Shown: in pieces, positions 14,801 through 23,201 of the stretch
How positions within the stretch are numbered: position 1 is the first letter of the stretch
Layout of the letters: each line of letters starts with the position of its first letter
Source of the DNA: a virus
Strand: one strand, 5' to 3'
IMG/VR virus record: IMGVR_UViG_3300017528_000498
Location: 1-24,358 of that record
DNA: 24,358 bases
The notes under the pieces: generated by a model
Databases searched by the model: none
What the model was told of the DNA's origin: nothing
What the model saw: only the letters and a program-made list of their open reading frames with translations
Position numbers and translations under genes: made by a program

Positions 14801-17800
14801 CTTGTTGCACAACGTAAGGAAGTTAACCCAGAAACGTATGAGCAAATAAGAGTCTGTTTAATCCGATTAGGATATGAGCCGTGGTGCTACCCCGACACTC
14901 TTGGATTTTCAGATCCTAGATTAGCCCACTGGTTATCAAAATTTGGGAAGGCTAGGGACAAATACATTCCTAGATCATTCCTCTCTACAAATAAACGGCA
15001 GCTTAAGATTTTAGCTGATGCTTGTTTTGCAGGAGACGGAGGAAATTACTATAGGGAAAAAGATAATCACACTCGTTATGAACTATTTACTTCGTCAAAA
15101 AGGTTAGCTGATGATTATCAAGAACTTGCTTTCAAATTAGGGATGTCAGCTAATATTAAGGAGGCAGCTGAAGGTAGAAAAGTAGTTAGATTCTCTTTAA
15201 ATCCAGAAGTCTGGACCACTAAAGACGTTCGATATGGAGAAAAGGAGAGCTGGGTAGAATATAATGGGATGATCTACTGTGTGGAAGTCCCAAATCATAT
15301 TATCTACATACGTCGAAACGGTATTCCTGTATGGAGCGGTAACTCTATCGTTACCCAAATAATACCCGACCACGAAATGCCTAGAATTGGAACACCTGAT
15401 GGACAGCATGTAGAAGTATTGATGAACCCGTCTGGTGTGCCGAGCCGTATCAACTTAGGTCAAATGCTAGAGACTGCGGCATCCAAAATAGCTGTTAAAA
15501 CCGGAAAACCATATATCGTAAATAACTTCGATAGCGTGAATACCGAGGACTATACTGAAAAGGTTAAGCAAGACCTTAAGGACCACGGTCTTACCGACAC
15601 TGAAGAGATTTACGATCCGGTTACTCATAGAAAATTAGGTGATGTTCTGACTGGAGATCAGTACATCATGAAGCTGAAGCACCAAGTTGAAAAGAAGTTG
15701 GCAGTTAGAAGCACTGCTAACTATACAATCGATCGAGCACCTAAGGGCACAGGTTCTGAGAATCCAGGACAAGGTATCGGCCAGCTCGAGTTCTACGCCT
15801 TATTAGCCCACGGTGCTCGTAAGAACTTGAAGGAGATGGCGACGTATAAGGCAGATCAACAAGTAGATGAGCGGTTGAATCCACAAGCTCATATTGATTT
15901 CTGGCACCGGGTTCAAATGGGCCAGCCCCTTCCAGCTCCACGACCGACTTTCGCCTATCGCAAATTCGAGTCCTATCTTAATGGTCTAGGTATCAACGTC
16001 CGTAAAGAAGGACATGAAATGCAATTGACACCTCTAACAGATAAAGGTGTCCTTGCTATGTCCAATGGTGAGATAGAGGATCCTGGACGGGTCTTGCGTG
16101 GAAAAGATGCCAAGGAGTTGGAGAAAGGTCTGTTTGATCCAAAAGTTACTGGAGGACTCCCTGACTCCAATGAGCCAGGTAAAGGATTGAACTGGGCACA
16201 TATTACTCTTGCTCGCCCAATGCCTAGTCCTATTTTTGTCGGTACGGCTCAGAAGCCAGGGCCAGCAGTGATACTAACTGGGCTAAAGTTTAATGAGTTT
16301 GAGGATATCGTTAAAGGCAAGAAGACATTGAATGGTAAGACTGGAGGAGAGGCAATTAAAGAAGCCCTCGATGGGGTGAATGTTAAAAAAGAACTCAGCA
16401 AGGTGATGGCAGAACTTCCAGAACTACGAGGTAGTGCCCTTAATCATGCAAACCGTAAAGCAAAATATTTACGGTCTTTGGATTCTTTGAACATGAAGCC
16501 GAGCGAGGCTTATATGATGAATCACGTACCAGTGATTCCTCCTGTCTTCCGCCCCATTGTACCGATGCCAGATGGATCTCTCCGATTTGATGACATCAAC
16601 CACCTATATAAAGATCTAGGTATAGTAAATAACAAACTCAAAGAGGGTGTTAAGGATCTTCCTGAGGTGGAGCAGCCCCTACGCGAAGAGTTATATGACT
16701 TGCTTAAGTCAACGATGGGTGTTGGTGGAATACCTCAGTATGAATCGAGCCGTAAGCTCAAGGGTATTCTAGATACGATCGCAGGGACGAGTCCTAAGCA
16801 GGGGTTCTTTCAAAAGAAACTCATGAAGCGTCGGCAAGAACTCTCCATGCGTTCGACAATTATTCCAGAGCCAGCTATGCACCTTGACTATGTCGGTATT
16901 CCACGTAGTGCGGCCATGGAACTATACAAACCCTTCGTCATCCGTGAACTAAAGGGGGTTGGCAGGAGTCCTCTGGAAGCTCGTAAAGATCTAAAAGAAG
17001 AAACTCCAGCAGCTTGGCGTGCTTTAGAGAAAGCTCTAGAGAGTCGACCGATTCTACTTAAGCGAGATCCAGCGCTCCATAAATTCTCCATTATGGCTTT
17101 CAAACCTAAGCTGGTAGATGGGAAAGCTATCCGAATTCATCCTTTGGTGACTTCTGGATTCAATGCAGATTTCGACGGGGATACTATGAGCGCCTTCCTT
17201 CCGCTAACCGATGATGCGGTACGAGAAGCACATAAGATGTTCCCTTCTAATAACCTATTCAGTTCCACCAATGGCGGAATCATGTATGCGCCCTCTCAGG
17301 AATCACTCCTGGGACTTCACCTATTGTCGAAGTGGGGCAAAGAGTCAGACAAGAAATATCAAAACTTTGACCAGGCAAGAAAGGATTACGATAAAGGATC
17401 TTTACCAGCAAATGAGGTAGTTTCAGTTAATGGTAAAAGGACAACTTATGGGCGCCGCCTTCTCGCTAATGCCTTACCTAAGGAATACCAAACAGATCAG
17501 CTTCTATATGACCCTCATCTGGTTATTTCAAAGAAAGGCGTTAGCTTAAAGAGATCCTCGGATACCGATAATGGAGAATCCGCTTCCTCTGCTATTGGAA
17601 TTCTAAGCCTGCTTTCCGATATCGGTAAAAAGGATCCTAAGAAATTTGCTAATACCGTCGATCGCCTTAAAGATATCGGTAACAAACATGCGTACGATGT
17701 CGGATTCTCTCTCAGCCTAAACGACTTGAAAGTTCACAAGGACATCAGGAATTCCATATTGGATAAGGCTGATGAAGAGGCAGCAACTATCCGTAAATCG

Positions 17801-19261
17801 TCCGCCAGTACACAAGATAAAGAAGATAAGTTGGTAACTCTATATGATGGAGCTAGCCATGCTATGGACAAGGCTATTCGGCCTCTCATCGAGAAGAGTC
17901 ATAACAACATTTACACAATGGTAGACTCTGGTGCTCGCGGTAACTGGTCGCAGTTTAGACAAATGAATATCGCTCCGATGATCATGCAAGACGCTACAGG
18001 GCGTAAGCTACCAACCCCGGTAAAGAGATCTTATTCAGAAGGTCTTGATGTTGGAGATTACTGGACAGCATTGCATGGCGCCCGAATGGGTACTCTGCAG
18101 CGTGCAGAAGGAACCTCCGAACCAGGAATGCTAACGAAAGACATCATCAACTTCGTTATGCCAGAAATGATAGTCTCTCATGAGTGTGGGACTAAAGAAG
18201 GCATATCCATGAGCATCAATGACGAAGATGTTCATGATCGTCTATTGGCGAAACCAATATCAGTCGGAGGACAGAAATTTGATCGTAATACAATAGTAAC
18301 ACCTGCGATGACTTCTCTTCTGAAGAAAAATCGTATTGACCAAATTGTGGTTAGAAGTCCATTAAAGTGTCAACATGGGCTTGGTATTTGCTCAAAATGT
18401 TTTGGACTTAATGAGAATGGTGTTGAACATGAGATTGGGACCAATATCGGAGTTATCGCGGGGCACTCCTTGGGCGAGCCGGCGATGCAGTTGGCTATGG
18501 ATAGCTTTCATACTGGTGGTGTTTCAGGTTCTCGCGGTGCTGGTGCGACGACGCGGATCGGACGACTAAAAGAATTGCTAAAGCTCCCAGCTAAACTCCC
18601 AGATTCAGCTACGCTGGCAAGAACTAGTGGTAAGGTAGATAAAATAGAGAAAGACCCGACTGGTTGGAACATCTATATCAACGGTCAGCCACACTTTGCC
18701 CCAGCTACTCGGAAACTTCTGTACGACAATAAGCCTCTAGAAGTAGGAATGTCTGTAAAGAAGGGATCTCCTATCACAGAAGGCCCTATTAACCCCCGCG
18801 ACCTGCTTCCTCTCACAGATGTTCCAACAGTTCAGAATCATCTTGTGAGTGAACTTTACGACGGTATCTATAAAGACGAGCGTGTTCGTCGTAGAAACAT
18901 AGAGATGATTGTCCGTTCTCTGACTAATCTATCTCAGATTCGAGATCCGGGTGATACTTCTGGGTTTATGACTGGAGACGTGGTTAGCCGTTCTCTAATA
19001 GAGGAACACAACCGAAATCTAGAGCCCGGCCATCGACCTATAGATTCCCGTCCCGTATTAAAAGGAATGGAACAAGGAGTTCTCGATACTCAAGAAGATT
19101 GGCTTGCCAGACTCAACTTCCGTCGTCTAAAAGAAACAGTTATGGAAGGTGCTGCTAAGGGATGGAAGACTAACATTCACGGGACTCATCCAGTCCCAGC
19201 CTACGCATTCGGAAGTGAGTTCGGAGAAGGCACTAAGCGCGAACCATGGAAGTATGGTTAG
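11900..19261 (+). CDS. rpoBC: Single-chain beta-beta' DNA-dependent RNA polymerase with intein
   Basis: 2453 residues, about 2112 after intein removal. Beta part (1 to about 1370 with intein): RYSYIVDGSEWQVDNLWRLK (family N-terminus), rifampicin-pocket-like block around 345-366, GTNLRVSYMPYKGYNFEDG from 640, GDKIVGRHGNK ending at 807, and after the intein DGQHVEVLMNPSGVPSR. Beta' part from SNGEIEDP (1388): GLFDP at 1410, WAHITLARP at 1432, VIPPVFRP, catalytic NADFDGD (1755-1761, three Mg-binding Asp), MVDSGARGN at 2007, second zinc site C2096, C2157, C2164, C2167, trigger-loop His 2204, and a full-looking C-terminus. The N-terminal beta' zinc ribbon is missing and the two subunits meet without a long linker. 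Mature length is well below the sum of E. coli beta and beta'. No alpha, omega or sigma gene is in the window. The next gene starts after three bases. Confidence 0.95.
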   Translation: MSTPDITWKELQSGAVDAIKSTFPIEGRTRSLVLNNVNIDDSGAVIGDLRSQERAKETNRTWGANVVADISLVDKATGNVIDRSKTKIFTLPRPTERYSYIVDGSEWQVDNLWRLKPGVYSQIKANGELETEFALAGASFAKESRLKIPFSPENKKFKFRWGTTNINLYPILKTLGVQDEEMKKAWGPDIYKANSTAKIEQDILKLYKGISKRGVKAENSSYDAIAAAVFKEFHNAELAPDTTKHTLGKPISHVTGEALLLASKRILDVAQGITPPDDRNSLIFKKLTGVDDFLRERLSKSSTQRIIKLKVGNNIDRADKVRDILSSELFSKPIKQIFTNSSLSKNPEQTNPLEMISNYRSTTILGGDEGGIKSDRTLNKQMKLINPTHMGFLDPIHTPESVRTGISLTLPLGVTKDGNEARATVYDLKEHKVLEGKKGLTPAELHSEFILLPDQVRMKDGRPVQPKNLVKMKDPETGEIVLRPMKDARYMFVSPHQLFDEATNLIPFLQNNQGNRTMTASRQASQAVGLRDREVPLVQVQGGNTTWEHLIGIPFSQTAPTAGKILAIKSDQSDNRFPDSIVLQDKGGKKHEIQLYNHFPLNDTKTFMHSIPKVQVGQEVKEGDLLADTNFTRDGKLALGTNLRVSYMPYKGYNFEDGIVISHSAAQKLTSEHVHRKSIEIDPTKDSMNKKKFQAFSSVTAKKYGKTQLDRLDDDGVIRIGEKVSPGDLLIAAVGKKENLGMVTRLAARLDKSLFDRTDRSVSWDGSAAGEVVKVQKLANGKGAVVHVRTDEPAEVGDKIVGRHGNKCFDENTEVLTDIGWKKFSSLNRTECIATLNQNTFQIEYQLPTAYVAESYNGKMYRFQGRRLDLLVTPNHNHFVRGRSDRSKEEGKWRLESAESCFGKQRVHLRTGEWNPVVDCDVITIPGRPHEPHQHYEFSKPKMYDADDFLEFFGYWVTEGCISDSKVLVAQRKEVNPETYEQIRVCLIRLGYEPWCYPDTLGFSDPRLAHWLSKFGKARDKYIPRSFLSTNKRQLKILADACFAGDGGNYYREKDNHTRYELFTSSKRLADDYQELAFKLGMSANIKEAAEGRKVVRFSLNPEVWTTKDVRYGEKESWVEYNGMIYCVEVPNHIIYIRRNGIPVWSGNSIVTQIIPDHEMPRIGTPDGQHVEVLMNPSGVPSRINLGQMLETAASKIAVKTGKPYIVNNFDSVNTEDYTEKVKQDLKDHGLTDTEEIYDPVTHRKLGDVLTGDQYIMKLKHQVEKKLAVRSTANYTIDRAPKGTGSENPGQGIGQLEFYALLAHGARKNLKEMATYKADQQVDERLNPQAHIDFWHRVQMGQPLPAPRPTFAYRKFESYLNGLGINVRKEGHEMQLTPLTDKGVLAMSNGEIEDPGRVLRGKDAKELEKGLFDPKVTGGLPDSNEPGKGLNWAHITLARPMPSPIFVGTAQKPGPAVILTGLKFNEFEDIVKGKKTLNGKTGGEAIKEALDGVNVKKELSKVMAELPELRGSALNHANRKAKYLRSLDSLNMKPSEAYMMNHVPVIPPVFRPIVPMPDGSLRFDDINHLYKDLGIVNNKLKEGVKDLPEVEQPLREELYDLLKSTMGVGGIPQYESSRKLKGILDTIAGTSPKQGFFQKKLMKRRQELSMRSTIIPEPAMHLDYVGIPRSAAMELYKPFVIRELKGVGRSPLEARKDLKEETPAAWRALEKALESRPILLKRDPALHKFSIMAFKPKLVDGKAIRIHPLVTSGFNADFDGDTMSAFLPLTDDAVREAHKMFPSNNLFSSTNGGIMYAPSQESLLGLHLLSKWGKESDKKYQNFDQARKDYDKGSLPANEVVSVNGKRTTYGRRLLANALPKEYQTDQLLYDPHLVISKKGVSLKRSSDTDNGESASSAIGILSLLSDIGKKDPKKFANTVDRLKDIGNKHAYDVGFSLSLNDLKVHKDIRNSILDKADEEAATIRKSSASTQDKEDKLVTLYDGASHAMDKAIRPLIEKSHNNIYTMVDSGARGNWSQFRQMNIAPMIMQDATGRKLPTPVKRSYSEGLDVGDYWTALHGARMGTLQRAEGTSEPGMLTKDIINFVMPEMIVSHECGTKEGISMSINDEDVHDRLLAKPISVGGQKFDRNTIVTPAMTSLLKKNRIDQIVVRSPLKCQHGLGICSKCFGLNENGVEHEIGTNIGVIAGHSLGEPAMQLAMDSFHTGGVSGSRGAGATTRIGRLKELLKLPAKLPDSATLARTSGKVDKIEKDPTGWNIYINGQPHFAPATRKLLYDNKPLEVGMSVKKGSPITEGPINPRDLLPLTDVPTVQNHLVSELYDGIYKDERVRRRNIEMIVRSLTNLSQIRDPGDTSGFMTGDVVSRSLIEEHNRNLEPGHRPIDSRPVLKGMEQGVLDTQEDWLARLNFRRLKETVMEGAAKGWKTNIHGTHPVPAYAFGSEFGEGTKREPWKYG
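14321..15343 (+). mobile_element. Intein with LAGLIDADG homing endonuclease in the RNA polymerase beta part
   Basis: A 341-residue in-frame intein, residues 808-1148 of the precursor. Seen: Cys1 in CFDENTEVLTDIGWK (block A), TPNH at 873-876 (block B), endonuclease block C EFFGYWVTEG with E959, block E AGDGG with D1046, block F VEVPNHIIYIRRNG with H1133, and a terminal Asn 1148 followed by Ser as the +1 residue. The penultimate residue is Gly rather than the usual His, a known tolerated variant. Both endonuclease acidic residues are present, so mobility may be intact. It splits GRHGNK from SIVTQI, right after the active-site lysine. Two sampled 60-base lines of the intein have about 32% G+C against roughly 40-53% in sampled flanks, in keeping with separate origin. 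Confidence 0.95.
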
Positions 19262-19264
19262 GTT

Positions 19265-20377
19265 ATGAGTGCAAATCCAAAACCAGTACGTTCCCCGAGT
19301 ATGGCCAAAGATTCGAGTCTCCTTATGGGGGCTCTTGTGGAACGTGCTCGAGTAGTCAATGTCAACATTCGAGACTATACGGTCGATGTAAAGACGGAGT
19401 TCAGCTTCAAGAATCGATTCGACATACCCATCATGGTCCCCTACTGTAACCAAGTGCAGGGAGAGGGGACTAATTTCCTACCAGAGGTTGGAGCCGTATG
19501 TTGGATATGTACTTCATCGGAAGATGGGCGTGACTCCTTTGTACTTGGATTTACGATGGTCGATGAAGGTGGATCCTATCGAGGAGGTAGGGCACTCTTA
19601 AATCCAGGTGATATTCACTACAGTACTCGAGATGGTAACTTTTTGGTATTACGAAGAGGAGGGGTAGTTCAGATAGGATCAACTGCTATATGCCAACGAG
19701 TATTCATTCCTATTAGAAATATCATCCAAGATTTTGCTGAAAACTATGAGCTGCACACTCCGGGTGGAGATCTGACTTGGCAAACTGCCCGGAAGGATGA
19801 AGATTCTGACGGTCATCAGATGTGCCTGTTTACCTTAGCTACTAAAGAATTTGCGGATGATCCAAATGACAAGACCGTAGCGGTCTTGAAAATGGGTTCC
19901 CACGGTCAAGGAACCGACACTATTCTTAGCATGCTAACCCGTGACAAAGGCGGGGGAATCACCCAGACCCTACTTGAGATAGATAAATCAGGGCAATTTA
20001 ATCTGAAGGTTAAAGGCTTAGACCTCAAAGTAGAAGGTGATTTGGGAGCTACTATTACGGGACAAGCAACTCTGAAAGTAACAGGACCCCTAACGATACA
20101 ATCCATGGCAGCTATTAATGCAACAGCTAGTTCCATTGCTTTGACGGCAGGAAATGTATCGCTAGCCCTGTCATCTAGCGGGGGTACTATAGATGGTCCA
20201 CAATTCACAATTGCTGGAGGACAGTTTCCTCCTCTACGTGCTTCCCCAGACATGTTAGCTTGGATGGGAGTAGTTACTGCCGCTATTAATGGGGGAACTC
20301 CTGGCCACCCAGTAATATCTGTTGGCCCCGCCCTTGTTCCTCCATCCCAGCACATAAACCCGAAAGTAAAAATATGA
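19265..20377 (+). CDS. Baseplate/tail-spike protein with OB fold and beta-helical C-terminus
   Basis: 370 residues, starting three bases after the polymerase stop and ending in an ATGA overlap with the next gene. Seen: an N-terminal beta-barrel-like part (about 22-97; alternating hydrophobic strands, VPYCNQ, PEVGAVCWI, FVLGF), followed by NPGDIHYSTRDGNFLVLRRG, a phrase common in gpV/gp5-like hub proteins. From about 243 a run of short strands with alternating hydrophobics (KVKGLDLKVEGDLGAT and onwards to 318) looks like a triple beta-helix spike. The C-terminus is polar and Pro-rich. Family knowledge: such trimers form the membrane-puncturing tip of contractile tails. No lysozyme domain is seen between OB fold and helix. 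Confidence is by pattern, not search. Confidence 0.78.
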   Translation: MSANPKPVRSPSMAKDSSLLMGALVERARVVNVNIRDYTVDVKTEFSFKNRFDIPIMVPYCNQVQGEGTNFLPEVGAVCWICTSSEDGRDSFVLGFTMVDEGGSYRGGRALLNPGDIHYSTRDGNFLVLRRGGVVQIGSTAICQRVFIPIRNIIQDFAENYELHTPGGDLTWQTARKDEDSDGHQMCLFTLATKEFADDPNDKTVAVLKMGSHGQGTDTILSMLTRDKGGGITQTLLEIDKSGQFNLKVKGLDLKVEGDLGATITGQATLKVTGPLTIQSMAAINATASSIALTAGNVSLALSSSGGTIDGPQFTIAGGQFPPLRASPDMLAWMGVVTAAINGGTPGHPVISVGPALVPPSQHINPKVKI

Positions 20378-22365
20378 ATCCCGCCCCTTTATTTTTTGAC
20401 AGTCGTGTAAAGGTACGCTTCGAAAAGGTGGCGTCTCCTATCAAGTTGTCTGACAATGTAGATAACTGGCAAAGAGAGGTCAGTTCGGAGATATTCAAAT
20501 ATCTACCATTCTTATCTAACTACTCTGTTAACGTCTTGATTCAGAGAGCTAACCCAGAGCGCGGATATGCTTATGGCAGTGCCCAGGTCATGAATAAGGC
20601 GGAAGGTATAGAATCGGGTCAAGCTACTCCGGTGGTAATACCTATTATCATCGTCGATCGAATGCTAAAGCCTCTGGATGTGTTCTTCACAGGAGATAAA
20701 GCATACCCTCTGAATGAAGAGCGAGTTCGAGAAGCTCTATTCGACCCTCGAACCTTTGAACTATCGGATCGAAAACCCACTGATCAAGGAATGGTAGATA
20801 GCCTCTACCCTCCGATTCGGACAAATTACGGCTATGGCTCTGGTGTAACTACAGGAGCTGCTGCCGGAGGTGCCGGATTTGGTAAGTTTGCAAGTTTAGC
20901 CTCCGCTATCTCATCTACTATTACCGACAGTGAAGCAACTACTTTCATCGAGCGTCTCGTTGATGATTTTCAGCTATCCACCGCGATTGAAGTAAACCCC
21001 GCTTTCAGGAAGGCAGCCTCGGCAATCATATCGGCCGATAGAGTTCCACTACAGAAAACGGCAATGGCCCTTGTTGAAGCTATTGAGCCTACTGTAGTTC
21101 AATTTACTAAGCTAGCGGATGGTAATTTTAGAGTGAAGTGGGCCAATGCAGATGCTTTCTCCCCACAGGAGAAAAACTTCACTCCATCTGAGGCGCAGCA
21201 GATGGCCGGTACAGAATCTGTACAAAAGATGAAGCCCGACCAATCTGTAACCATGGGGACTGGAGCGGCTAACCCTCCCCTTGATACTCCTCACGTTGTT
21301 CAAATTCAAGAGTTTGGCCAATACACGGTCCGTATTGAGGAAACAGGCCAAGATTCTGTAGGATGGGTATTACCGGTAGTAAATTTCGATCAGAACCCTA
21401 TGGGGCTTATGCTGTTCACAAACGGTGAAAGCTACAGCCTTCAGGATGAGATGGTCGGATCACGTGTTGGTGATGACATCTCACAGATTCCTATTGGTGA
21501 GCCTCATGGTGATGGTGCATTTTTTTACGCCAAGTCAGATGGTACAGCTGTCTCCCTTCCGGCAGTAACTATCCAAAACTCTGTTACAGATCCAGAAGGT
21601 AATATAGGGTATTTGTGCCAGACTCCATTTGGTGAGCAGATAACTCTCCATTTAACCCCCTCACTCGAGGCTATCCAAAAGATCTCTGATTCAGAGTACG
21701 CAATTCCTCAGGATATGCTGTTCTCTCCTCTAGGATCTGCCATTCATGTTGCCAAGTCGCTCTACACGGAATCGAAGGTCAAAGAAGCGAGAGCCCTTCC
21801 GACACGTGGTTTCCTTAGAGGAACCGGAGTTGATGAGTTTCATCTAGAGGGCCAGCCATTCTCGAAACTAGCCTCGGATGTTAGATATTGGATAAACCCA
21901 AGGCAGACGGAATTTTTACTTGTAGCTGCCGGGCTTGACCAAGAAACTGCTAGGGAAAAAATTGCTGAGGCTGGTAAAGGTCGTAAGGCAGTTGAAATTG
22001 ATGGATTGAATACTATAACGCCTTTAGATCAGGTACATCAGGATATGACGAAGAAGGCAGCTGAGATTTTGAAGGATTTCCCGTACCATCTACGTAGAGA
22101 CCTAATAAAAATTGCAGCTACACTTGAGGATACAGAGACTGCTGATAACATCTTGTCTCTAAACTTCCTCAACCCAGAAAACATATCCATCTTTGCATCC
22201 TACTTGCCTCAGCTAAATGATAGCTCACAGAAGCTAGCCGAGATGTTAACAGCCTCTCGAATGGGTCTGAAGCAACTAGATGAGGGAGCATTGGAAAGAG
22301 CGATGCTTAATTTGGAGGAAGTAATCCGCGGACTAAAAGGTCTGCAGCAGAGGGAGCTGCTGTAA
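20374..22365 (+). CDS. Large hypothetical virion protein
   Basis: 663 residues, ATG overlapping the previous stop. No recognised family. Seen: an N-terminal globular part (1-160) with VVIPIIIVDRMLKPLDVFF; a Gly/Ala-rich hinge (about 153-172, TGAAAGGAGFG); a helical stretch; a beta-rich middle (about 310-455); and a long helical C-terminus (about 500-663) rich in Lys, Ala, Glu and Leu. There is no catalytic signature, signal peptide or strong membrane segment. Placement between spike and C39-like peptidase suggests a tail or internal virion protein. The KLA/KIA phrase recurs in the helical parts (FSKLASD, KIAATLE, QKLAEML). Certain as a gene; function unknown. Confidence 0.8.
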   Translation: MNPAPLFFDSRVKVRFEKVASPIKLSDNVDNWQREVSSEIFKYLPFLSNYSVNVLIQRANPERGYAYGSAQVMNKAEGIESGQATPVVIPIIIVDRMLKPLDVFFTGDKAYPLNEERVREALFDPRTFELSDRKPTDQGMVDSLYPPIRTNYGYGSGVTTGAAAGGAGFGKFASLASAISSTITDSEATTFIERLVDDFQLSTAIEVNPAFRKAASAIISADRVPLQKTAMALVEAIEPTVVQFTKLADGNFRVKWANADAFSPQEKNFTPSEAQQMAGTESVQKMKPDQSVTMGTGAANPPLDTPHVVQIQEFGQYTVRIEETGQDSVGWVLPVVNFDQNPMGLMLFTNGESYSLQDEMVGSRVGDDISQIPIGEPHGDGAFFYAKSDGTAVSLPAVTIQNSVTDPEGNIGYLCQTPFGEQITLHLTPSLEAIQKISDSEYAIPQDMLFSPLGSAIHVAKSLYTESKVKEARALPTRGFLRGTGVDEFHLEGQPFSKLASDVRYWINPRQTEFLLVAAGLDQETAREKIAEAGKGRKAVEIDGLNTITPLDQVHQDMTKKAAEILKDFPYHLRRDLIKIAATLEDTETADNILSLNFLNPENISIFASYLPQLNDSSQKLAEMLTASRMGLKQLDEGALERAMLNLEEVIRGLKGLQQRELL

Positions 22366-22368
22366 GTT

Positions 22369-23193
22369 GTGCGGCTATCGGATCTACATACGGTACGTCA
22401 GCGACTGGTAAAGCTGGCGCAAGTCGGAACACATCAACAAGAGACTGAATGGACTTGTAGTGCTGCCTGTTTGCGGTCGGCACTTATCCATCTTGGTTAT
22501 GACTTACCAGAATCTGAGCTTGCTAAGGTAATAGGAGCACAGCAAGGTAAAGGGGCAGAAACTACAGACATCGTAGATGCTGCCAAGAAGCTTGGGCTGG
22601 AGTCTTGGGAACAATCCTTTAGGACTTTGGAGGTAGCCAAGGAAGTTCTTCGACAAGGAATTCCGATTATAGCAGACATCCAAAGTTTCAACCATCCAGG
22701 TAAAGGGCATTACGCTTTACTAGCTGGATTTGGTGAGGATGGGTTCAAGATGATGGACCCAAATACCAAAGGTAAAACAGCCGTTCCCAATTGGAGACAG
22801 ATCTCGGATAGCAAGCTAGAAGAGATTTGGTGGGATCGAGCAATGGCTCCTCCTCACGAGATGATGCCCAAATGGGGCGTTATGGTGATGGAGCCACTGT
22901 CCAAAGAAGCTACTACTTTCGCATCGTCTATGGTCAGCGAACTAACCAAAATAGGTGCAGATTCGGAGATGATTAAGGCCATAATATCTGGAGCAAAGGC
23001 TCTTGGTATCATTGGCGCAGGTATCGGATTCGTAAAAGGCTCAGATCCTGGAGCAGACGGTAGTGGTCCTTCTGGTCCTATATCTGGAGCAGTCACTGGT
23101 GCCATTAAGGGAGCTATTATAGGAGCAATAATAGCCCTCGGTATTCAGCGCAATGTGGCTGGTGGCACTACCTTACCCAATATTTTCAAGTAG
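22369..23193 (+). CDS. C39-like cysteine peptidase with membrane-like C-terminus
   Basis: 274 residues. Seen: Q24 and C30 in QETEWTCSAACLRSAL, H114 in GHYALLAGF and D130 in KMMDPN, i.e. the oxyanion Gln and the Cys-His-Asp triad of the papain-like C39 fold. Family knowledge: C39 domains cleave after double-Gly motifs or act as other amide hydrolases. From about 203 the protein becomes Gly/Ala/Ile-rich with two hydrophobic runs (204-223 and 238-261), likely to enter a membrane. Start is GTG at 22369, four bases after the previous stop; AGGGAG lies 12 bases upstream. Inference: a virion protein that processes structural proteins or acts on the host envelope at entry. Loss of transport ATPase domains separates it from peptide exporters. 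Confidence 0.82.
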   Translation: MRLSDLHTVRQRLVKLAQVGTHQQETEWTCSAACLRSALIHLGYDLPESELAKVIGAQQGKGAETTDIVDAAKKLGLESWEQSFRTLEVAKEVLRQGIPIIADIQSFNHPGKGHYALLAGFGEDGFKMMDPNTKGKTAVPNWRQISDSKLEEIWWDRAMAPPHEMMPKWGVMVMEPLSKEATTFASSMVSELTKIGADSEMIKAIISGAKALGIIGAGIGFVKGSDPGADGSGPSGPISGAVTGAIKGAIIGAIIALGIQRNVAGGTTLPNIFK

Positions 23194-23201
23194 AGTTAGT
23201 C

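Noticed and set aside
14321-15343. The polymerase insertion as an insertion sequence or assembly error
   Set aside because: It is in frame, has all intein blocks and LAGLIDADG motifs, and flanking beta sequence joins perfectly without it.
19906-20355. 149-codon minus-strand frame inside the spike gene
   Set aside because: Antisense shadow; the plus-strand frame has regular beta-strand repeats and operon overlaps.
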